From the NCBI GenBank assembly GCA_036320915.1, contig JAXBDG010000021.1, forward strand, positions 620,001-684,000: 64,000 bases of DNA, given 5' to 3'. Numbering within the stretch: the stretch's first letter is position 1; each line of letters starts with the position of its first letter. A program made the translations under genes and the position numbers. This document shows, one piece after another, positions 25,058 through 35,120 of this stretch. The DNA is from Linnemannia elongata (lineage: Eukaryota > Mortierellomycota > Mortierellomycetes > Mortierellales > Mortierellaceae). The notes under the pieces were generated by a model that worked only from the letters and a program-made list of their open reading frames with translations, was not told where the DNA came from and searched no databases.

Positions 25058-27205
25058 ATGTTTGCGTCTCGATCTAAATGGGCTGCAGCCACAGGACTTG
25101 CTCTCTTAGGTGCAGCTGCAGTCTACCATGAACGCGACTCTATCGTTCGTCGCTTCAGTACTATGGATGATGATGATTCTGGTAAGATACCCTCCCACCA
25201 ACTTTTGCAACTCCAATTGTATTTAGTTGCTTTCAATTGACTGTAAGGTGCATGATTTTCAAAGACGAGTGAGAATCGCCACAACAAAACAATCCTTTTG
25301 TTTCCACACCTTTCCTTCGATCGAAAATTAAAAAAAAAAAGCGAACGAGCGATCCAGTCAAGTTCGCGACACGCACGCAACACGAATTCTTTTTTTATTT
25401 GTTGCATGTGGGTTGGGCGGATGTCAGTTGGGGAAAACAAATTCCCGAAGAACAGGGAGGGGGGAATATCAGCAGCTCGCCCACTCTGAAATTTATTCTT
25501 CTCAAAACTCTCACACTCATTCACCTTTCTCTCTCTCTCCCTCTCCCATCATCTTCCTCTTCATCCTCATTCACCACAATACAAATGTCATCAGCAAAGG
25601 ACAAGAAACCCTTACCAGCCCATCACGACCCAAATGGAAACGGGTTCCAAAACCCTTGGCCGTCATACGTTCGGCACGGTCCTCTAGCAACCTTTCGGGC
25701 AATCGTATTGGATTTCGACAGGAAACAGGCTGCCGTCACTCCTCAAACGCAGCTCCCCAAGATCCTCAACATTAACAAGGATTTGATCGAAACCTTCAGT
25801 CACCCTCAAGAGCCACAGAGCGCAGCAGGGACTGGACACGGACAAATCACAACCACCTGGCTTGGACAGTACGTTATTGTTCTTTTCATTCTTTTTGTTT
25901 CTTGTCGTCACTTCATGCAATGCCAACGAACCGTAGGCGAGGAACAATTGGACCATATGGGGACAATATTGTGAATACGACTGATCCCTTTTCTCTTTTC
26001 TTGTTACAATAGTGCGTGTTTTCTGGTACAAGTGGATGGCGTGAACATCCTATTCGACCCCGTATTCTCGGATAGATGCAGCCCCAGCCAACTTGCAGGA
26101 CCCAAACGATTCACACCTCCTCCCTGCAAACTGGATGAATTGCCTCGCGTCGATATTGTCGTCATCAGTCACAATCACTACGACCATCTCGACTTGACTA
26201 CCATCCAAAAGCTCCAAAAGGACCACAAGCCGTTCTTCTATGTACCCCTCGGAAACAAGGCCTGGTTCCATTCTATTGGCATCAAGGATAAAGTCACAGA
26301 GTGCGACTGGTATGCCCACATATTCAATTGGGCGTGGAAAATGTATGTCATGGATACGGACAGAGTGGAACAATTGAACTGATATACTTGCCGTTCTCTT
26401 TACCTTATTTGATAGGTGGGATGAGCATGAGCACAGTTTCCATGACAACAAATCGGGAATCAAAGTGATCTGCACCCCCTGTCAACATTTCACGGGTCGG
26501 TCCTTGACAGACCACTTCAAGACCCTATGGGCTTCCTGGGTAATCGAATCCATCCCCAGGACTGAGGGGGCCAAGCCTACCAAGGTCTTCTTTGGAGGTG
26601 ACACTGGGTACCGCTATGTCCCCAAGGGTGCAGATGAAAACGCCATGCCTCATTGTCCTGCCTTCAAGGAGATTGGAGAACGTATTGGACCATTTGATCT
26701 GTCCATGATCCCCATTGGCGCTTACAGTCCTAGATGGTAAGTTTTTATGAATGTCCTAGTATTCGCGTCATGTAAGACTATCGTTGTGTTGTTCATTGGT
26801 GTTTTGATAATTAACGCGCAATGTTTATTCATCTCTGGGAAAAGGTTCATGTCGCCTATCCATTGCTCGCCTGAGGATGCAGTACGGGTCCACGAGGACA
26901 TCAAGTCTAAGCGTAGCGTCGGAATGCACTGGGGCACTGTAAGTAGCTACCTCCCCCACCAACAGCTGCCTTCATCAAACAACTGTTTCAGAACCAGGAC
27001 CTTGAGTACAGTACAATGAACAATCTTAAAATTAATTTACTCAACCAATCAACCTCTTCCTTCATATTTTTGATAGTGGATCCTGACAGACGAGGACGTC
27101 TCAGAACCTCCAAAGCGTCTCGAGGCAGAAATGAAGAATCGTGGGCATGACCCCAACTCCTTCAATGTTGTTAGTATTGGCGAGACCCTCGTCGTCGACG
27201 TTTGA
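25058..27205 (+). CDS. NAPE-PLD-like N-acyl-phosphatidylethanolamine phospholipase D
   Basis: Six exons (25058-25181, 25595-25868, 26013-26309, 26416-26736, 26845-26938, 27077-27205) join in phase to 412 residues, close to the roughly 390 of animal NAPE-PLD. The fold is a metallo-beta-lactamase. TWLGHACFLVQVDG leads into the first strands, and SHNHYDHLD (185-193) gives the HxHxDH zinc motif at 186-191. TPCQHFTGR, FFGGDTGY and MHWGT supply the remaining metal and core positions. The family cleaves N-acyl-PE to N-acylethanolamine and phosphatidate. The N-terminus has a short hydrophobic stretch (about 9-22) that may be an anchor or targeting signal. Fungal members are annotated by similarity, so the exact substrate is inferred. 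Confidence 0.9.
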
Positions 27206-27406
27206 TTTCTTTCATGTGAGGTATTTTATTTTTTTTTGTCTTCGATTTTGCGCTTTGACCTTGAAACCTCTCTCCCCACCAAAAAAAACCCTCCATCGCA
27301 AATTAAATAATTGGACGCGACAATACTTGCCCTGTCGCCTGGAGCAAAAAAGAGGTGAATAGCGCGTTCATACCCTCTCTCATCCTCGAGCATATATACA
27401 TTCGTT

Positions 27407-27412
27407 AATAAA
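27407..27412 (+). terminator. Poly-A signal of the NAPE-PLD-like gene
   Basis: AATAAA lies 202 bases after the stop codon and is followed by a TG-rich stretch, the usual arrangement of a eukaryotic cleavage and polyadenylation region. Confidence 0.5.
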
Positions 27413-27443
27413 GCAAGTGTTGTGTGTGTGATACGCAGATTTC

Positions 27444-27449
27444 TTTATT
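27444..27449 (-). terminator. Poly-A signal of the Ecl1-like gene
   Basis: AATAAA on the minus strand lies about 93 bases after that gene's stop. It is only about 32 bases from the opposing gene's signal, so the two convergent 3' ends probably abut or overlap. Confidence 0.45.
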
Positions 27450-27541
27450 TGACGATAAACCAATGAAAGGGAAGTATGTACAAAAGGGGGTGTGGAGATG
27501 TCAAGAAATAAAAATGCATGGAAACAACATCGACTCTTCAT

Positions 27542-28771
27542 TCAGTCGACGAATTGAAGACTGCGGGGTAAACGAGACGAACACAAGGCATTGGGTGGTG
27601 CTGGCGTTGGCCCTGCAACATCAGACGCCGAAGGACTGGTGTTCGAAGAAGAATCGGCATCAGTCATCATAACATCTTGCGGTTGGCCCTCTCCTTGATC
27701 TTGTGCCGCTGCTGCAAGTGCGGCAGCAGCAGCAGCAGCAGCAGCCTTGGCCTCACGCTTGGCCTTCTTGGCAATAGCCTTCGGGTTCGCAGCAGCCAAA
27801 GCCGCCTTCTCCAACGCCAAAGCCTGTGCCTGGGCCTGAAGTTCCAGTTCGCTTTGCTCCAGCGTCTTGACGAACGATGGTGGTAAGGGCTCGACTTGAT
27901 GCCATCCAGGACCCCAGATCGATGCCGAAAGTGCCAAATACTTGCGAGGAGACGATGACAGGTTCAAGTCTCCATCCATCTCCCAAGCCGACGCGGGCGA
28001 GGGCAATTCGGACCTTGTTTGGGAAGATGCAGGAAGGCTGTCGGAGGTGGTCATCCAACCCATGGAAATGGGATCCCATTCTGCGCGCCCATTAGAGGAG
28101 AGGTGGCGATCAAATGAAGAGGAGGCAAGACGGTCCATCTTTGGCCAGTTTGCGGACAAGGGATCTTCTTCACCATCATCGCTGCTTGTACTGCTGCTTC
28201 CACCGGAGACACTAGTGTTCATGCTACTACCACTATTGCTGCTATCGGCAGACCAAGAACTTGCCGAGAGCACCGAAGAGCTTCGAGACCTCGTTGTTGT
28301 CGTCGTGGACGTTAATGCTGTGCGCCTTGTGGTCTGAGAAGGAGTAGGCAAGAGAATAGGCGAGAGCGTAGGTGGTGGCAAGGTCTTGTTCTTTCGGACC
28401 GGTGGAGAAAGCGCCGAGTGCTCGTGATAGTAGTAGAGGTCGATGGCGTCGTACTCGGAGGTCGGAGATGACAAGCAGGTCCTCAAAGACCAGTTAGATG
28501 CAGTAGGTGTAGCAGTGGCAGCGGTAGCGGTGGTGGTGGAAGGACATGTCGTGTTGGAGAAGGACTGATAGTAGTAGGCCATTCCGTCGACGATGTAGCA
28601 TCGTTCTGAGCAGTACATACTAGCCTAAAGGTTATTGTGATAGGAAGGGAGAAAGAGCTGTTAGATTGGCATTGAAGAAGACACTCAGACGAGGGATGGA
28701 GGTTGATGTGGATAACTTACGGTGAGGCTCTGGAAGGGTAGTGAACAAACGGCACACTGGTAGCAGTCCAT
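27542..28771 (-). CDS. Cys-rich Ecl1-like protein with disordered tail
   Basis: Two exons (28771-28721, 28624-27542) join in phase 0 to 377 residues. The join creates a compact N-terminal zinc-binding-type pattern: MDCYQCAVCSLPF followed by MYCSERCYIVD, that is C-x2-C-x2-C, then C-x3-C. This spacing, the start at residue 1 and the YCS-x2-C element resemble fungal Ecl1 'life-span regulatory factor' proteins, whose yeast members affect stationary-phase survival. The rest is low complexity (Ser/Thr), then a predicted helix rich in Ala, Gln, Glu and Lys at about 255-320. Known Ecl1 proteins are mostly much shorter or similarly disordered, so the family call rests on about 30 residues and is tentative. 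It is convergent with the NAPE-PLD-like gene. Confidence 0.7.
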
Positions 28772-28985
28772 GATATTTGTATGTCGATGGAGGGTAAAAA
28801 TGAAGAGAGCGGTTGATATAGAAGTAGGGTGAGCGTGAGTGTTTGCGTGTGTTGAAGTGAAAGAGAATGAGCAGGAAGAGGAAGAGAAAGAAAGAGAGCG
28901 TGAGTTATGTGTGTGGAAGTGGAAGTGGAGGTGGAAGTGAGGAAAAAGGTAAAAAGAAGAGAGAGGGAAAAGTGGGCGTTCAGGA
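28772..28985 (-). promoter_or_regulatory. Leader and proximal promoter of the Ecl1-like gene
   Basis: The stretch is purine-rich on the plus strand, giving a pyrimidine-rich leader on the gene's own strand, with a GGAAGT-type repeat at about 28915-28940. The TGACA cluster begins immediately beyond it. Confidence 0.45.
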
Positions 28986-29268
28986 TTTTGACATTTCTTT
29001 TATTCGCAAAAATTGACAGGTTTGAGAGCACCTCCTCGTCCTTCTTCCCCTCCATCGCAAACACAACAACAACAACAAACGGGAAAAGGAAAGGGAGTAC
29101 CTTCGCGGTGACATTTTTTTTTTGATGGACCCGGGTCAAATTCTGACAACCTTTTTTTTTTTATTGCTCTCAAAGGGAAAGTAACAAAGGCGCGAAAATG
29201 CACCATGCCCAAAGCCAGACAAGACAGACTGACAATGACAAGGTGTACCGTACGTGTCAATTTGTACG

Positions 29269-29280
29269 TGACAGCTGTCA
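29269..29280. promoter_or_regulatory. Perfect 12-bp palindrome TGACAGCTGTCA
   Basis: Two inverted TGACA half-sites meet around AGCT to form a perfect palindrome inside the TGACA cluster. This is the shape of a homodimer site for TALE-class homeodomain factors (TGIF/MEIS type in animals). The binding protein in this organism is unknown. Confidence 0.5.
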
Positions 29281-29434
29281 ATCTCTCCTTCGGCGTTCCT
29301 TCCTGCATTAACCACTTCGTCTCGATATTTTGACAACCTTTTTCAATGAGGCAGTTGCACCAATGAAAGTGCACCACCATCTGAGCTAAACACACCCCTT
29401 TGCAGCTCAGCAATCAATCAAACAAACAAAAACT

Positions 29435-29639
29435 GACAGGTACTTTCTATTGGAATGAGAGGAAAGGGGGAGAAAAGTGGGTGACAGTTTTGACAGGTGT
29501 GCTCAACGATGGTGCAATTAGCCATGGTCATGTCCGCCTTCAGATTTGTGTATTTGTTGATGTTGTTATTATTGTTTTTGACAGGACCCGGCTCACTTAA
29601 TTTGGACAGGAAGGTACTCTTTGCTCGAGATTGACAACC
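29435..29639 (+). repeat. Diverged direct repeat, copy 1
   Basis: By eye this segment aligns at roughly 75-80% with 31761-31942 in the same orientation. Shared landmarks in order are GACAGTTTTGA, GTGTGCTC or ATGTGCTC, CAATTAGCCATGG or CAATTAACCATGG, GTATTTGTT, a G/T-rich block, ACCCGG, ACAGGAA and TGCTCGAGATT. It carries five TGACA sites that copy 2 lacks. It flanks the pseudokinase patch on its left. Confidence 0.65.
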
Positions 29640-29689
29640 CCCCCCCTCTTCTTCAACTTCTTCCTTGTCGGCTAATTATGCTTCTGACA

Positions 29690-30169
29690 TTAGCTGAAAA
29701 AAAGGCAAAGCAGGTTCGACTCTTGATTGCTTCTTATCGGTAACGCCCTCTCTTCCTTCTTTGCCTGTCTTTACGACTTCGCACTGCAAGTTTTCTTTCT
29801 TTTTTTTTTCCTTTCTGGAAACATGCTTAGCTTGTTTATCGATATCGTGCTGTCGCGTTCTTTTTTCTTTAGTAAGGGTAATGAACGATTAGCATGTTTT
29901 TCAAGTCAAAAACTCTATGGCTTCAATGCTGATTGCGTTTACGAGCTTTGCAAGGCACCATCCAGTGCACCAGCGATCTACAGAAAAAGGCGCAAGGGAA
30001 AAATGAAAGAAAAAAAATATGGGGGTTAGTGGTCTGAGAAGTCACTTTAATCGTACACACTACACCCACTCGAGGTAGCACCACATCGACTTAATTTCCC
30101 CCTGTCACAGCCCAAGATACCAAACCTAGGCAGAAAAGCCAGCATCAAACTCCAGCGTATCTAGAACCT
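29690..30169. other. No gene recognised
   Basis: Mixed AT-rich sequence with short frames only. GGTTCGACTC at 29713-29722 resembles a tRNA B box, but no A box or cloverleaf accompanies it. No N-terminal kinase lobe for the fragment downstream was found here. Confidence 0.5.
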
Positions 30170-30487
30170 TCAAGTGATTGCAGCGGCATATCCATCATAG
30201 TAAAACTCCAAGAGCCCATGTGAAGTGAGGGTGATAGCTTGCGTACAGTCGCGGGCACCATTGGGCTCGCCCAAAAGCACTGCACGGGACTCATTCGGCG
30301 TCTAAATTACAGAGTTCGAAATACAGTATAGCTTATAGGCTGCTTCAACTCCATAGTAAACCCGAGAAATCAACGACATGGATGTAGGTACAATATGTGT
30401 GAGCGCTTTTGCACAAGTATGACATTCAGTATCATTTGTACTGACCACTGCCTCCTCATTTACTTTTGTAGATACAGCACGAGGTCA
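30170..30487 (-). pseudogene. Broken minus-strand ORF of unknown family
   Basis: Reading the minus strand from about 30487 to the TGA at 30170-30172 gives about 105 codons interrupted by a single in-frame TAG at 30302-30304. Its sequence looks protein-like rather than low-complexity (for example SLISRVYYGVEAAYKLYC before the stop and HGLLEFYYDGYAAAIT after it). No start codon context or intron resolves the stop: the GTAATTTAG around it is far too short to be an intron. It overlaps the pseudokinase exon at its upstream end. I do not recognise the family. It may be the last part of a decayed gene. Confidence 0.3.
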
Positions 30488-31434
30488 CCATGTTGAAGGC
30501 TGCAGATAGGCACACTCATCTAGTTGAGCACTTGGGGATCATCGAGGACCCTAGCGGGCCGTGTCTATTGTTTGAGTTGTGCCTGTCAAACGTAAGTAGC
30601 ATGGGTACACGAGGATCATGAGAGGGTGGAGTCAGTGAACGTTGTATCTGACACGTGCTGCCTTCTTTCCCCCCTCTTTCTGTGACACAAGAACTTGAAC
30701 TCCCTCCTCAGCAATCGCGGGGCCATCACCGAGGAGGAGGAGACGCGGTATTTCAGCGCTCAGATCGCAACTGGGTTGGGCCACTTGCGTGACCGGGATT
30801 TTATCCATTGCGATCTTAGGCCTGAAAATATCCTCTTCGCCTCAGGTATGCGTGTCTGCATTGGCCATTTAGGTTTAGCTGAGAGGTTTGACCCTAAGCG
30901 CAGGAACGGTTCGAGAGTTGGGACCGATGGGTTTCGGGCTCCTGAAATTATTGATCTGACGACGCATACGTACGCTTTGGATATCTTTAGCTTCGGGTGC
31001 AGAGTGTATATACCTTATGCCTCAGGGAAAGGAGGCTTGCCTGATCGATGGGTTAGTGGGGGCTTAAGGTCCGTCGTGGCTATTTGTAAAGTACATAGAA
31101 CTGGCCTTATTAACACTGCGATGTATATTTCAATTATAGAAGGACGACATACCCCACGAAGCCGGAGAGGGCTTTGGAGAAGGGTGAATGCAAGATAAAA
31201 CCGGACGCCAAGGGCCTGGTCAGGCTTGTGCTGGATTTCGACTCAAAGAATCGGCCGCAGCTGACGAGCTTGCGTCGTCAAAAGTTTTTCAAGCTTGGAT
31301 ACTGCCCCACCATACTAAGCGAAGATGTATTCCAGGGCAAGCCTGACCTGACCACTGATGGAAAGCGCATGGCAATCCCGTCAGAGTCGGAGCAGAAAGT
31401 CTACACGAAGACCAAGTGGCACGCCCTACTGTGA
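30472..31434 (+). pseudogene. Truncated polo-like pseudokinase
   Basis: Three segments (30472-30591, 30692-31068, 31140-31434) join in phase to about 263 codons covering helix alpha-C to the end of a Ser/Thr kinase domain: HEVTMLKAADRHTHLVEHLG, CLLFELC, DFIHCDLRPENILF, CIGHLGLAE, GTDGFRAPEI, DIFSFGC, then FFKLGYCPTILSEDVFQG, which resembles the end of polo-like kinase domains. The Gly-rich loop and ATP-anchoring Lys are absent upstream. The catalytic HRD reads HCD and the metal-binding DFG reads HLG, so activity is unlikely. The last intron needs a poor donor (GTCCGT); otherwise there is a frameshift. No polo boxes follow. It is flanked by diverged direct repeats, suggesting a duplicated and decaying copy. 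Confidence 0.6.
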
Positions 31435-32366
31435 CCTCGCCATCTACCGCAACACACCGACAGCTGCGAAGCCGACTTTTGATCTACAAAGACCCCACCA
31501 CGGAGATCGAGACAAATCCCTTCTTTTTTTTTTTTTTTTTGCTCAATTTCTTTTTTCTCTCGTGCATCCATATAGCCACACATCTCTTGCGTATTCCTAG
31601 TCCACACCACCACTGTCATCTTCCTTCATTTACATAATTATTTCTTAATAATATGGGAATACTCTCCTATAGTAAAATCATCTTGTCTTTAGGGTCTCCT
31701 GGTATAGTTGGAAGCGTGCAGGTGATTGAGAAGTGATAGAGTTGACTGTGAGTTTTTTTAAAGACAGGATAGGAATGGGGTAGAAGAAGGGCGACAGTTT
31801 TGATGGATGTGCTCTACAATGGTACAATTAACCATGGCCCATATCCACTTATGATTTGCGTATTTGTTTGTGTTGTTCTTGTTGTTTTTGGAAAGAACCC
31901 GGTTTGAACAGGAAAATACTCTTTTGCTCGAGATTAAAAACCATCACAGTGCTGCATGCGCTGTACCCCATCGACCCTTTCAATCCCCCTCAAAAACCCT
32001 AAAAACCAGTTCAGAAAGAAAAAAAGGCGGCACTTAAGCTCCATCGCATCCAAAGTCTTGTTGTTGATTGTAATTGCATATTCACCTCGGTACCTCTTTA
32101 GACAACGACAACTCCAAATTATGGCACCTCAAGTAGCTATGTAGGCTGTATTTAGTTTATTGGCGTTGGGACATCCTTGCTAATGCTTCTACCATTGCTC
32201 GTGAAGAACAACAAAAAACAGAGAGCAAAGAGAGAACGGAAAAAAGTTGATATTTACAAGAGGCAATAAAAGTGTAGAAATTCCACTATAGAAAAAAGAA
32301 GCTCGCAGCATGTGGGCTGCAATTGCATTCAATTTGAGTGGTGGTTTTGGTGGGGTTATGGGTGTT
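31435..32366. other. 3' side of the pseudokinase patch
   Basis: It contains the second copy of the direct repeat. Otherwise the sequence is T-rich or mixed, with no supported gene. TGGTATAGTTGG at 31700-31711 resembles a tRNA A box but lacks a matching B box. The 3' UTR of the minus-strand gene at 32367 must lie in the right-hand part. Confidence 0.5.
31761..31942 (+). repeat. Diverged direct repeat, copy 2
   Basis: This is the partner of 29435-29639, in the same orientation, about 2.3 kb away. Many differences are transitions (for example GCAATTAGCC versus ACAATTAACC). A 9-base stretch after ACCCGG is missing relative to copy 1, and none of the five TGACA sites of copy 1 is kept. Confidence 0.65.
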
Positions 32367-34441
32367 TCAAGCATGAACCTCCTTATTGGAGGTGAGGTCA
32401 CGATCACTGCTGTTGGCATGATGACCAAAGAGTTTCGAAGGCGACGACGTTCCTGAATGGGAATGAGAAACCGACGGAGAAGCATCCAATTCTGTGATGG
32501 CTCCTAGCCCGACAGAATTGTGATGATGATGGTGCACCCCAGGTGTTAATGTGCGGAAAAAGGACGCTGCCGATCCTGTCCCTGTCGCCAGAGTCGAAGG
32601 AGCAGCGACTCCATTGTTGGCACTGGTGCTACCAGGACCACTGTTCGTCGTGGTTGTTGTACCAAGGTGGGACTGAGCCTGCTTGTGCTGAAGCTGTGGA
32701 CGTGGACTGGGACGGTTCATCATCGGTAGCACACCCGTCGAGCTAGCACGTTCCATCTCGGGTCGAGTCGAAGAGGAGACTGCCGCTGCAGTTGTTGTCG
32801 GATGTGACGTTGATCCGGGGAAGGCAAACAGGAGGTGCGAAGGCAATGCAGCCGCCGCTGCTGCCGCCTGGCCCACGGACCCTCCTGGATGACTTCCCGC
32901 ATTTGTCGTCGTCGAGCCAAGTGGGAGCATAAAATGCGATCCAGTATGAGGAGGAGGGTGAAGACTGTTGGTCCCAGGATTCGAGAAGGACCGCTCCATA
33001 GAATGCATCGAATCGGCACTCTTTTTCCGAAGGTAATGGGGAAGAGCCTCGTTCATGGGCATGGGCGAATTGTGTCGACTCAATGCTACCAGCTCTTGTG
33101 GTCCCAGGAGGTGTTGTGCATGATGGTGGTGGGGGGTGTGGGGCTGGGGCTGGGGCTGAGGAGGTTGCGGGAAAGAGGCCTCCTGTTGCGAGGGCGACCC
33201 ATCATGGTGCGCTTGTGATGTCAGCAAGGAAGATGAGCCCAGGTCGAGTGTGCTTGAGGTCGATCTTCCCGACGGAGCCAGGCCACCGTCCGATCGACGA
33301 CGTCCAAACATACTTTTAGGTCCTTCTGAACATTTGCCGCCGGCGTTTGCACCCAGGGTTGGCGATCCAACGGCACCGGGTAAAGAGAGCCATGGCAGGC
33401 GATGCTCGACATCGGAGAACTTTGAGAACAGAGCTGGAGAATGGGTTGTTGAGCGAAGTTGAGCAGGTCCGGACGAGTTGACGTGGTGGTGATGATGGTC
33501 GACGGCACTGAGGAAGGGCGAATTGGCTGCCGAGCCTGCAAAATAGGGGGTCGAATAACCTGTGTCGGTCCCACCACCTGTCGAACCAGCTGTCGAGTAT
33601 CTCGTGATAGAAGTCGATCCTGCTGCATTCAGCGACGGTGGTAGGGCAGAAGTCGACGGTGAGTGAGCAATTGAAGTCGGTTTCTCCAGTCCTCCTCCTG
33701 TGGCTGCAGGCTTGAGCATGCTAAGGCCAGTCTTTTTAGCGGTCGCTGGTGGTTCTGAAACCAAGGACTGTTGCTCCTGCAACCGCTGCTGCATCCGTCG
33801 CTGGTGTTCATGGGCCTCTCGAAGAGTGTCCGTGTCAGCCTAGCAACCAAGACAGAAAAAAAAAATCATGCACACCCCCGATCGATCCCACGCACAAAGA
33901 AAATATTAGTGAGTAAAGGAAGAACAGTAAAAGGCAACGTTGGAGTAGATAGAAGAGGGAGGAATAGAAGAGCGAGGTGAGTGAGGTGATGACGAAGTTG
34001 TGAGGTATGGTGTGATATGGCATGGCATGACATTTTCGGACATGGGACGATGTGGCATTGATGGGGATGTGGGTAAGCAAGCACAAGGGGTGGAGTAGAG
34101 AGAAAAGGCAAGGGGGGAGGGGATGAAGGAATAAAGAAGGGGGGTGGCTAGGAGAAGGGGAGAGAGAAGGCAGTGGTGCAAAAAGTTACAACAGGGGGAT
34201 TGGATAACAAAGGGGTCCAAAGGAAACAAACTGACCATTCAGATTGGATGGTCTCCCCACGGAAATAAAAGGCGCAAATGCAAACAAAAACGATAAAGCC
34301 AAAAAAAGTAAAAAAAAACGTAAATGAGTGAAACCGTGTGAACCGAGGCTTTTAGTGAAATGAGAAAGGAATGAAAGCATGGACCAACTGTAGTACAAAT
34401 GAGCTTTGCGTCTTTACCTGAATGCCGTATATTGTCTCCAT
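32367..34441 (-). CDS. Disordered His/Ser/Thr/Gly-rich protein, unrecognised
   Basis: The large exon 33839-32367 encodes 490 residues. It opens with a short charged, Gln-rich helix (LREAHEHQRRMQQRLQEQQ) and then runs through disordered Ser/Thr/Pro/Gly sequence with several His runs, an Ala run and one more ordered-looking stretch (NEALPHYLRKKSADSMHSM). A tiny first exon (34441-34418, METIYGIQ) joins it in phase 0 across a 578-bp intron with good donor (GTAAAG) and acceptor (TTGCTAG), giving about 498 residues. If that mini-exon is wrong, translation could start at the internal Met at 33794. No domain family was recognised. The downstream end is the TGA at 32367-32369. Confidence 0.6.
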
Positions 34442-35120
34442 GGTAGCGAATGTGCTTTATGAAAAGTGGGGTGAAGAGGAAAGGCAAGTGAGGTAGGGAA
34501 GGAAACAAATGTAAAGAAAAGTAAAAAAAGAAAAAGACCGAAGTGTGAGGGCAGAGAAACGTAGGGAGAACGTGTGTGAGAGTAGTTAGTTTTGGCAGAG
34601 GTGAGAGAGAGCGTGTGTGGGGTGTAGATAAGAGTCAAGTGGATGATGTATCGTGTTTTCTGTGAAAAGAGAGAAAGAAGTGAGAATGGTGATAAAGAAG
34701 AGGAAGCGAGAAGAAGAAGGGTAGGAAGGAAGGAGTAGCAAGTAAGCGAAGGGTAAGCCAAGAAGAAAGAAAAGTCGTCACGTGCACGCATGGGCCATCC
34801 ATGGCCTCGGCAAAGCTGTGGGGAAAGTCTCGAAAAGGAAGTCAACGCCGAAGGGAAGAAGTGGTAAAACAGGGGTCAAAAAATAAGCGATTGTGGGAAA
34901 CAAAGTGCAACAAAGCGAGATGATAGTGGCGAGTCAATGGCAAGTTGAACAATTATCATCCTGGGCAGAAGAGTACTCTCCGCTGGCCACGCGTTGTTTG
35001 TAACAACATGGCATGGTTGAGACCCCGTCGATCCATTCATTGTCCGACAACAAGTAGAAGATGCCTTGAAAAGATGCCTAACTGCAATGGCGCTTCTCTT
35101 GCAACTAAAGCCTGTCACAG
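34442..35120. other. Upstream region of the disordered-protein gene
   Basis: From 34.45 to 34.78 kb the plus strand is purine-rich, a pyrimidine-rich leader for the minus-strand gene. The rest is mixed. No coding sequence is supported. Confidence 0.5.

Larger units (their letters stand above)
28989..29689. promoter_or_regulatory. Dense cluster of TGACA/TGTCA sites
   Basis: I count at least 16 copies of TGACA or its complement in about 700 bp: starts at 28989, 29014, 29109, 29144, 29230, 29236, 29255, 29269, 29276, 29331, 29434, 29482, 29491, 29579, 29632 and 29685. About 1.4 would be expected at random. Many extend to TGACAGG or TGACAACC. TGACA/TGTCA is the core bound by TALE homeodomain proteins, including yeast Cup9 and Tos8. 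The cluster lies about 220-920 bp upstream of the Ecl1-like start codon. That it is a regulatory array is inference. Confidence 0.5.

Noticed and set aside
29713..29722. tRNA B-box-like GGTTCGACTC
   Set aside because: No A box or acceptor-stem pairing was seen in the preceding 60-80 bases.
31690..31740. tRNA-like A box (TGGTATAGTTGG) after GGTCTCC
   Set aside because: No B box or complementary stems follow at the required distance, so it is not called as a tRNA. A SINE relic cannot be excluded.
34231..34254. Possible small exon between 34418 and 33839
   Set aside because: Including it (acceptor ...GGGGAG, donor GTCAGT) shifts the frame of the large exon; direct joining keeps phase 0.
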